DNA of 41,476 nt from the NCBI GenBank assembly GCA_014359885.1, contig JACIYN010000004.1, positions 1 through 41,476 of the forward strand, given 5' to 3'. This document shows, piece by piece, positions 35,894 through 41,476 of this stretch; within the stretch, counting starts at the first letter, position 1; each line of letters begins with the position of its first letter. The stretch is from Desulfacinum sp. (lineage in GTDB: Bacteria; Desulfobacterota; Syntrophobacteria; Syntrophobacterales; DSM-9756). A program made the position numbers and the translations under genes. The notes beneath the pieces were generated by a model. The model saw only the letters and a list, made by a program, of their open reading frames with translations, was not told the origin of the DNA and searched no databases.

Positions 35894-35922
35894 TAATTTT
35901 TGGTTGGTTCTGAGAGTATAAT
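35894..35922 (+). promoter_or_regulatory. candidate Hsp20 promoter
   Basis: A consensus TATAAT (35917-35922) with a poor -35 (TAATTT, 17 bp upstream), 64 bp before the ATG. No heat-shock sigma or CIRCE-type site was found. Confidence 0.4.
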
Positions 35923-35985
35923 CCGAGGGCGACGGTAAAACTGGTTCCGAGGAATCCAAGCGGACGCAAGAAACAAGGGAGTGCA

Positions 35986-36447
35986 ATGGTGGGAGCCCCT
36001 GCTGCAAACATGGTGGACGAGATCCTTCATATGAAAAAGCGCATGGATGCGCTCTACCGCAGCTGCCTGGAGGCGGCCCGACGCGGCCCGGATCCGGATG
36101 AAGGCGAAGGGAAGGCGCGTCCATGGGAGCCCGCCGTGGATGTGTACGAGGACGAACGCACGTGGATCGCCGTGGTGGATCTTCCCGGCGTTTCGGAAAA
36201 GGACCTTCTGGTGGAGGCGGCGGAAGGAGAGATCTTCATCCGAGGAACACGTACTCCGCGAGAACCGGCGGGCATGAAGGCGGTCCTCCGGGAACGCTCC
36301 TGCGGGCCCTTTCAGAGGAGGCTCGCCATGCCCGGGGAGGCGGTGCAGGACGGGGTTTCCGCCGAATTCCGCGACGGGGTGCTCACGATCCGCGTTCCCA
36401 AAAAGGAAGCGGATTCCAGAAAGATCATGGTGCGGTCCGATTCCTGA
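35986..36447 (+). CDS. small heat-shock protein, Hsp20/alpha-crystallin
   Basis: ATP-independent holdase chaperone, 153 residues, cytosolic and normally oligomeric. A short N-terminal arm precedes the alpha-crystallin domain (about residues 47-140: WEPAVDVYEDERTWIAVVDLPGV ... FQRRLAMP ... DGVLTIRVPKKE), including the conserved GVLTI strand and a C-terminal IMV motif. The ATG at 35986 follows GGGAG by 5 bases. It is followed after about 140 bp by htpX, another stress gene, so the two may respond together. Confidence 0.93.
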   Translation: MVGAPAANMVDEILHMKKRMDALYRSCLEAARRGPDPDEGEGKARPWEPAVDVYEDERTWIAVVDLPGVSEKDLLVEAAEGEIFIRGTRTPREPAGMKAVLRERSCGPFQRRLAMPGEAVQDGVSAEFRDGVLTIRVPKKEADSRKIMVRSDS

Positions 36448-36464
36448 AGATCCCCCGATTTCCC

Positions 36465-36493
36465 TTGACACGTTCGAATATATGAAGACATAG
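36465..36493 (+). promoter_or_regulatory. possible htpX promoter
   Basis: Consensus -35 TTGACA (36465-36470) but only a weak -10 (GACATA/ACATAG) at 16-17 bp. Confidence 0.3.
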
Positions 36494-36590
36494 GAGCACG
36501 GAAAAGGTGAGCCCCGCGCCCGGCCCGCCGGCGCCCGGGGCGGTTTCAGAAAACCCTCAAACAACACTTGTCAGAGGAGGCTTGGAGACG

Positions 36591-37448
36591 ATGGGAAACC
36601 GATTCCGGACCACCCTGCTTTTGGCGGCCTTGACGGTCCTGATCGTATGGATCGGAAGGCTTTTGGGCGGCCCGCAAGGGATGGCGATCGCTCTGGTGTT
36701 CGCCGTCGTCATGAACTTCGGAAGCTACTGGTTTTCGGACAAAATCGTGCTGGCCATGTATCGGGCTCAACCGGTGGACGAGCGGGAGGCGCCCGAACTC
36801 TACAATATGGTGCGGGAGCTGGCGGCCAGCGCCGGACTCCCCATGCCCAAGGTTTACATCATCCCCAGCGAAACCCCCAACGCGTTCGCCACCGGCCGCA
36901 ATCCGGAACACGCCGTGGTGGCGGTGACGGAGGGCCTGCTGCGGCTGCTTTCGGCCCATGAGGTCCGGGGGGTTCTGGCCCACGAGCTGGCTCACATCAA
37001 GAACCGGGACATCCTCATCGGCACCATCGCCGCTTCCCTGGCCGGAGCCATCATGTTCCTGGCGGACATGGCCCGCTGGGCGGCCATCTTCGGCGGCTTT
37101 CGCGGAAACGATGACGAGGGGGAAGGAGCCGGAGGCCTCATCGGCACCCTGATTCTGGCCATCGTGGCGCCCATCGCGGCCATGCTGATCCAGATGGCCA
37201 TCTCCCGGTCCCGGGAATACCTGGCGGACGAGACGGGAGCCCGCATCGCCGGACATCCCGAGTCCCTGGCCAGCGCCCTGGAAAAGCTGGCGGTGGCGTC
37301 CCAGAGAATCCCCATGGTGGAGGCCAAGCCGGCCACGGCCCACATGTTCATCGTCAATCCCCTGTCGGGAAGGAGCCTGGTGAACCTGTTCAGCACCCAC
37401 CCGCCGATCGAGGAGCGCATCCGCCGACTTCGCTCCTTCGCCTACTGA
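36591..37448 (+). CDS. htpX: HtpX membrane zinc metalloprotease (M48B)
   Basis: Inner-membrane protease involved in quality control of membrane proteins, 285 residues. Membrane segments are near residues 7-24, 29-46, 143-160 and 182-202. The zinc motif HELAH is at 131-135, with the third ligand E209 in [16 protein letters not shown] (96-103) and the C-terminal [14 protein letters not shown] are family signatures. The ATG at 36591 is chosen because the protein then starts with the usual membrane helix; GGAG lies 3 bases upstream and AGGAGG about 12. A rho-independent terminator follows. Confidence 0.95.
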   Translation: MGNRFRTTLLLAALTVLIVWIGRLLGGPQGMAIALVFAVVMNFGSYWFSDKIVLAMYRAQPVDEREAPELYNMVRELAASAGLPMPKVYIIPSETPNAFATGRNPEHAVVAVTEGLLRLLSAHEVRGVLAHELAHIKNRDILIGTIAASLAGAIMFLADMARWAAIFGGFRGNDDEGEGAGGLIGTLILAIVAPIAAMLIQMAISRSREYLADETGARIAGHPESLASALEKLAVASQRIPMVEAKPATAHMFIVNPLSGRSLVNLFSTHPPIEERIRRLRSFAY

Positions 37449-37478
37449 TTGTCCGGGCGACAGCGAGTTCTACCCACG

Positions 37479-37512
37479 AAAGGCACGGCTCAGGCCGTGC
37501 CTTTTTGCTTTT
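37479..37512 (+). terminator. rho-independent terminator after htpX
   Basis: AGGCACGG / CCGTGCCT stem (8 bp, 6-base loop) followed by TTTTTGCTTTT. 30 bp after the htpX stop. Confidence 0.9.
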
Positions 37513-37538
37513 GACAGGCCTTCCTTTTTTCATTAAAG
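37511..37538 (+). promoter_or_regulatory. candidate purA promoter
   Basis: TTGACA (37511-37516), 16-bp spacer, TTAAAG (37533-37538), 77 bp before the purA ATG. The -10 is weak. Confidence 0.35.
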
Positions 37539-37614
37539 GTGGCCGTTGGGCCTCATGTGCGCCCTTTCACATCATTCACCAGGGGTCCGGTGATAAGAAA
37601 ACAAGGATGAAGCA

Positions 37615-38907
37615 ATGGCTACCGTAGTTGTCGTAGGAGTGCAGTGGGGCGATGAGGGAAAGGGCAAGGTGGTGGACCTGCTCACCGGCGACGCCCACTG
37701 CGTGGTTCGCTTTCAAGGGGGCAACAACGCCGGTCACACGCTGGTGGTGGGCGGGCGGAAGATCATCCTCCACCTGACGCCTTCGGGCATTCTGCACCGG
37801 GACAAGGTGTGCATGATCGGAAACGGGGTGGTGGTGGATCCCGGGGTGCTCCTCCATGAGCTGGATCGCCTGAAGGAATTCGGCGTGGACGTAACACCCG
37901 AGCAGCTGGTGGTGAGCTCGTACGCCCAGGTGATCATGCCCTACCACCGGCTTCTGGACGCGGCCCGCGAAAGGAAGAAGGGCGCCGCCAAGATCGGCAC
38001 CACGGGGCGCGGCATCGGCCCGTGCTACGAAGACAAGGCGGCCCGTTGCGGCATCCGCATCCATCACCTGCTGGATGAACGGGTGTTCCGGGAGAGGCTG
38101 GAGAGCGTGCTGGAGGAAAAGAATTTCCTGTTCAAGCACTACTTCGGCCAGGAGCCCCTGGATGCCGATGCGGTGGCCGATGAATACCTGGAATACGGCC
38201 GCAAGCTGGCGCCCTTCGTGGGCGACGTGTCCGTGCGTCTGCAGCGGGCGGTGGAAAGCGGCCAGCACGTCCTTTTCGAAGGGGCCCAGGGAACGCACCT
38301 GGATATCGACCACGGAACGTATCCCTTCGTCACGTCGTCCAACACGGTGGCGGGCAGCGCCTGCTGCGGCGCCGGCATCGGCCCCACCAAGATCGACCAT
38401 GTGTTGGGCATCCTCAAGGCCTACACCACCCGGGTGGGGGCGGGGCCCTTCCCCACGGAACTCACCGACCCCACGGGAGAGCGGATCCGCGAATGCGGCG
38501 GCGAATTCGGGTCCACCACGGGAAGGCCGCGCCGGTGCGGCTGGCTCGACCTGTGCGTGGTCAAGGACTCCGCCCGCCTGAACGGCCTCACCAGCCTGGC
38601 CATCACCAAGCTGGACGTGCTCACCGGTCTTCCCACGCTCAAGGTGGCCGTGGGCTACCGGTGCGACGGCCGGGAGATGGACGGCCTGCCCCGGCAAATT
38701 GAGCTCATGGAGCGCTGCGAACCCGTCTACGAAGAATTTCCCGGCTGGGAGGACGACATCCGTGGCGTGCGCCGGTTCCAGGATCTTCCCCGAAATACGA
38801 AAAATTACCTCAAGGCCCTGGAAGAGTTCGTGGGACTGCCGTTGAGCATCGTCTCCGTGGGGCCCGGGCGCGAAGAAACCATCGTCTTGTCCCATCCCTT
38901 TTCCTGA
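37615..38907 (+). CDS. purA: adenylosuccinate synthetase
   Basis: Converts IMP and aspartate to adenylosuccinate with GTP, the first committed step to AMP. 430 residues, normal length. The N-terminal WGDEGKGKVVD (11-21) contains the catalytic D13, and the H41 motif GNNAGHT (36-42), TTGRGIGPCYEDK, EGAQGTHLDIDHGTYPFVTSSN and TTGRPRRCGWLD are all in place. ATG at 37615 is preceded by AAGGATGAAG. Monocistronic between the htpX terminator and a 203-bp gap. Confidence 0.98.
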   Translation: MATVVVVGVQWGDEGKGKVVDLLTGDAHCVVRFQGGNNAGHTLVVGGRKIILHLTPSGILHRDKVCMIGNGVVVDPGVLLHELDRLKEFGVDVTPEQLVVSSYAQVIMPYHRLLDAARERKKGAAKIGTTGRGIGPCYEDKAARCGIRIHHLLDERVFRERLESVLEEKNFLFKHYFGQEPLDADAVADEYLEYGRKLAPFVGDVSVRLQRAVESGQHVLFEGAQGTHLDIDHGTYPFVTSSNTVAGSACCGAGIGPTKIDHVLGILKAYTTRVGAGPFPTELTDPTGERIRECGGEFGSTTGRPRRCGWLDLCVVKDSARLNGLTSLAITKLDVLTGLPTLKVAVGYRCDGREMDGLPRQIELMERCEPVYEEFPGWEDDIRGVRRFQDLPRNTKNYLKALEEFVGLPLSIVSVGPGREETIVLSHPFS

Positions 38908-38978
38908 GGAGACCTGCTCTTCCGAGAAGATGTCCCCCGCAGGGTTTGCAGCCGGGGGTGGATTGTCCGGCTTTCCAT

Positions 38979-39011
38979 GGTTCCCGCTGGGTTTCTTCCT
39001 CTGCGGGAACC
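38979..39011 (+). other. perfect 9-bp hairpin between purA and the next gene
   Basis: GGTTCCCGC at 38979-38987 pairs with GCGGGAACC at 39003-39011, loop of 15. No T-tract follows, so it is either a weak terminator for purA or a leader structure for the large exported protein. Confidence 0.5.
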
Positions 39012-39110
39012 GATGCGCTTCTTCCCCGCTCGTCCCGGCAGCCTTCCCAAAGGGTTTCCGGGCAAGTGGATCAATTCCCATCCCATCAAAACCTCAGGGG
39101 GACATCCGTT

Positions 39111-41476
39111 ATGCCCGGGTTCAAACCATCGCCTCTTGCCCTTGCCGTCACATTCCCGGCCTTCATCTTTTTGACATGCGTCGTATGTTCCACGCCGGGG
39201 GGCGCCCAAACACCCGCCCATCCCCAAGCCGCCGCTTCCGATTCCGCGCTTGGGACGGGCGCGGACGCCGAGAATCGCCAGGCTCTTCGAGCCCTGGCCG
39301 AGAAGGAAGCCCTGACAGTCCGGGCCCTGGTGGGCTTCGGGCGTATTCCGGCCTCCTCCATGGCCGCTCTTTCCGGACTTCGTGCCAAAGGCATCGACGT
39401 ACTGGGAGCCACCCCGGAACAACTGGACTCCATCCTCAAGGAACATGGCGCGGCTCTTAGCCCGGCGGAACGCAGATCCCTCGGCCAAATCGCCGAGGTC
39501 ATGAAGGAGGTCCAAGGCACCACCGCCTCCGGTGGACCACCTGCGACGGATCCCGGACCTTCCGCCCCAACCTCTTCGGACCATGCCGCTGCAAAGCGCC
39601 CACCACTGCCCCCGTTGCCCCCCATGTCCCTGCCGCCCGCCCTGCCCATGGTGGAACTGGGCAGCGCCCAGTACGCCGGCATGATCACCACGGCCAAGGA
39701 AGCCACCCGCATCCTCATGGGGGAGATGAGCGAAGCTCAAGCCGCGCAATTCGAAAAGCGCTGGGCGTCGTACTATGACTTTCCTTCGGAAGAAATCCTT
39801 CAATACTACCGAGCTGCCACGCCGATCCTCACGGAATTTTTGAACATCCGCGGAGCCATCGCCTCCACCTCTGCCGCCTTTGATGAGGCATGGGCGGAGG
39901 CGCAGTTCGCCGCCGCCTACGACAGCGAGGAAGGGGCCGCCGCTGCCTTGGCCCAGGCCAACATGCTCAAAGATTATCTCGTTTCGCTGGAGGCCCGCGC
40001 ACGGCAGCTCGCTCAGGCCATGGAGGCCCTGGGTGAGCCGCCGGATCCCGTCGAGGCCAAGGAAGAGGCGCGAGCGCGCCACAAGTCCGCGGTGGAGACC
40101 ATCGCCAGTCTTTTTGCAGAAAAGGCAGCGCTGGAGGGCGTCTGGTTTGGTGCCGGAGAGGGCGACGAAGACGGATGGATCGAGGGTATCAAGGGGATTC
40201 CGCTTCTCTTCGTGGTGTACGCCGTGGGAGATCCGCAAAATCCCACCTATCGTGCGCTTTATCTGGACGCCAACGACAATGAGGATAAGGAGGACCCCTT
40301 CATCGGGATCTTCGGCATGAACCCGGGCGATTCGCCATATATACCCGCTCTGGCGCCATATTTTGAAGAAACCAGACTGAGCCATACCTACGAAGTCAAG
40401 GATGGGGACGAAACCAGCGTCTTCCGCATCAATGCCGAGAAGCTCGAGGAGGGAGAAGACCGCGTGGAGTACCCGCCGCCCGTGGCCCTGGACACGGTGG
40501 AGGCGGCCTATGAAAAGATGCGCCGCAAGCTGGACGCCCGGCGAGCGGAGCTGGAAGCCACCAAGCTCGCTCCCACCGAAACCATAGAGGATACTCACAA
40601 ACAGGTGGCGGAGCGTATGGGGGCGGAGGTGGGCCTGGGTTTGTCCGAAAAAGCATCCCTATCCGAGCTCAACGACATCCGCCGCCACAACCAGTGGACG
40701 CCGATTTTCATTCAAGCCGCCCGCCTGTGGCTCAAGGAGCGCCCCTTTTCCGAAAAGACCACGCTGGCCCAGGATCGAAAAAGGTTCTCCGCCTTGTTCG
40801 CAAGTACGCTCGGCCCGCAGGCTCCGCAAAGGGAACAACCCGCGCTTGCCCAGACGGCGAGGCAGGGAACACAGCCGCAAGAGGAGGGCGCCGCCGACGC
40901 CAAGGGGGCTTCCCAGGCCGAGGAGGCGGAACGTCGGGCGAAACGGGAGCGCATCGAGTTCCACAAGCAAAACATGATCATCATCCAGCGCAACCTGGAG
41001 CGGGACCGGGCGGAACTGGCCAAGGAGACCGATCCCGAACGTCGGGCGCAGCTGGAATTTCGCATCGTAGGGGCCATGTCCGACCTCCAGAGCGAAAAAG
41101 ACCTGGTGGCCTCCATTGAGACGGGCGAAATTGTCCGCTCCCGCTCCCCCTTCGACGATTATGCCCACGCGGGATTCGTCGCCAATATCCGCAAGAGCCA
41201 GCAGCGCATGGAGCACTTCCAACGTTCCAGCGATGCCTTGTTCAAGCTGGCCGGCATGCTGCCGGGGGAGGAGGGACGGGAGGCCCGCGCGTTCGTGGAG
41301 CGCCAGCTGACACCGGACGTGCGCCTGAACATGGATCAGACCGCCGTGAAGCGCATCGCCGACGCCCTCGGCAAGAAGGTGGAGGGGCATTTCATGGCCA
41401 TCCAGGCCCAGAGCGACGAAGAGGCCGCCTATGCCAACCTGGGCCTGGAAGCCTCCCAGAACATCAAGAGCGCTGC
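39111..41476 (+). CDS. large exported coiled-coil protein of unknown function, 3' end beyond the window
   Basis: At least 788 residues; the frame is open to the right edge. The ATG at 39111 follows AGGGGGA by 8 bases. An N-terminal hydrophobic segment (about 8-26) with a GGAQTP region near 30-35 looks like a signal peptide, so the product is probably periplasmic or outer-surface; two cysteines near the cleavage region also allow a lipoprotein. Then come a helical region (55-135), a proline-rich linker (163-179, PPLPPLPPMSLPP), long Ala/Glu/Arg-rich helices (185-345), a compact domain with aromatic residues (345-450, EGVWFGAGEGDEDGW to NDNEDKEDPF) and more coiled coil (465 onwards). No family recognised. 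Codon use is slightly less GC-biased than purA. Confidence 0.75.
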   Translation, partial: MPGFKPSPLALAVTFPAFIFLTCVVCSTPGGAQTPAHPQAAASDSALGTGADAENRQALRALAEKEALTVRALVGFGRIPASSMAALSGLRAKGIDVLGATPEQLDSILKEHGAALSPAERRSLGQIAEVMKEVQGTTASGGPPATDPGPSAPTSSDHAAAKRPPLPPLPPMSLPPALPMVELGSAQYAGMITTAKEATRILMGEMSEAQAAQFEKRWASYYDFPSEEILQYYRAATPILTEFLNIRGAIASTSAAFDEAWAEAQFAAAYDSEEGAAAALAQANMLKDYLVSLEARARQLAQAMEALGEPPDPVEAKEEARARHKSAVETIASLFAEKAALEGVWFGAGEGDEDGWIEGIKGIPLLFVVYAVGDPQNPTYRALYLDANDNEDKEDPFIGIFGMNPGDSPYIPALAPYFEETRLSHTYEVKDGDETSVFRINAEKLEEGEDRVEYPPPVALDTVEAAYEKMRRKLDARRAELEATKLAPTETIEDTHKQVAERMGAEVGLGLSEKASLSELNDIRRHNQWTPIFIQAARLWLKERPFSEKTTLAQDRKRFSALFASTLGPQAPQREQPALAQTARQGTQPQEEGAADAKGASQAEEAERRAKRERIEFHKQNMIIIQRNLERDRAELAKETDPERRAQLEFRIVGAMSDLQSEKDLVASIETGEIVRSRSPFDDYAHAGFVANIRKSQQRMEHFQRSSDALFKLAGMLPGEEGREARAFVERQLTPDVRLNMDQTAVKRIADALGKKVEGHFMAIQAQSDEEAAYANLGLEASQNIKSA

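Larger units (their letters stand above)
35563..35985. other. 423-bp divergent intergenic region
   Basis: No gene seen. It holds a perfect GTAGGGGCG palindrome (35647-35678) and the Hsp20 promoter candidate near 35894-35922. Confidence 0.6.

Overview
High-GC bacterial chromosome. The gene content (rubrerythrin, ADP-forming acyl-CoA synthetase, DUF3786 iron-sulfur protein, FmdB zinc ribbon, TRAP transporter, RecBCD) fits an anaerobic Desulfobacterota, possibly a Syntrophobacteria-like sulfate reducer or syntroph. That placement is an inference from gene families, not from a marker comparison. No rRNA, tRNA or CRISPR array was seen.

Region 1 (1-11605, all minus strand) is a sugar-acid uptake and catabolism locus. 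Transcription order is dctP, dctQ, dctM (TRAP transporter), a LarA-like nickel racemase/epimerase, a GntR/FCD regulator, an SDR dehydrogenase, an FGGY gluconate/xylulose-type kinase, a D-2-hydroxyacid dehydrogenase, a second SDR of the D-mannonate oxidoreductase type, KDPG aldolase and an MFS transporter that runs off the left edge. Two copies of one 16-bp palindrome, one in the dctP promoter and one just before the first SDR, look like operators of the embedded regulator. A plausible route is fructuronate to mannonate (SDR), mannonate to gluconate (LarA homologue), gluconate to 6-phosphogluconate (kinase), then KDPG and aldolase cleavage.

Region 2 (11853-25311) holds a YgjP-type metallopeptidase and RecD, RecB and RecC on the minus strand. 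Between recB and recD lies about 3.7 kb of foreign-looking DNA on the opposite strand. It contains the last ~70 codons of an integron-type tyrosine recombinase followed by small orphan genes (DUF4160/DUF2442 pair, two small membrane proteins, an unknown) separated by attC-like sites. I read it as a decayed integron cassette array that splits the recCBD order. This is the most interesting part of the window.

Region 3 (25604-38907) is mostly housekeeping and acyl-CoA metabolism: rubrerythrin, a FlK-type hotdog thioesterase, an ADP-forming acyl-CoA synthetase, a class II aldolase, FtsY, a CaiB/BaiF (AMACR-like) protein, FmdB, a CFGCC-motif unknown, a DUF3786 Fe-S protein, Hsp20, HtpX and PurA.

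Region 4 (39111 to the right edge) is the first 788 codons of a large, probably exported, coiled-coil protein that I do not recognise.

The intergenic spaces are rich in dispersed palindromes of several families (GTAGGGGCG...CGCCCCTAC, a GGGGTTTATCCCC form, CCGCGGGGCT...AGCCCCGCGG, and an AATGAACGCGAATGGACGC motif) and in 7-8 bp tandem arrays.
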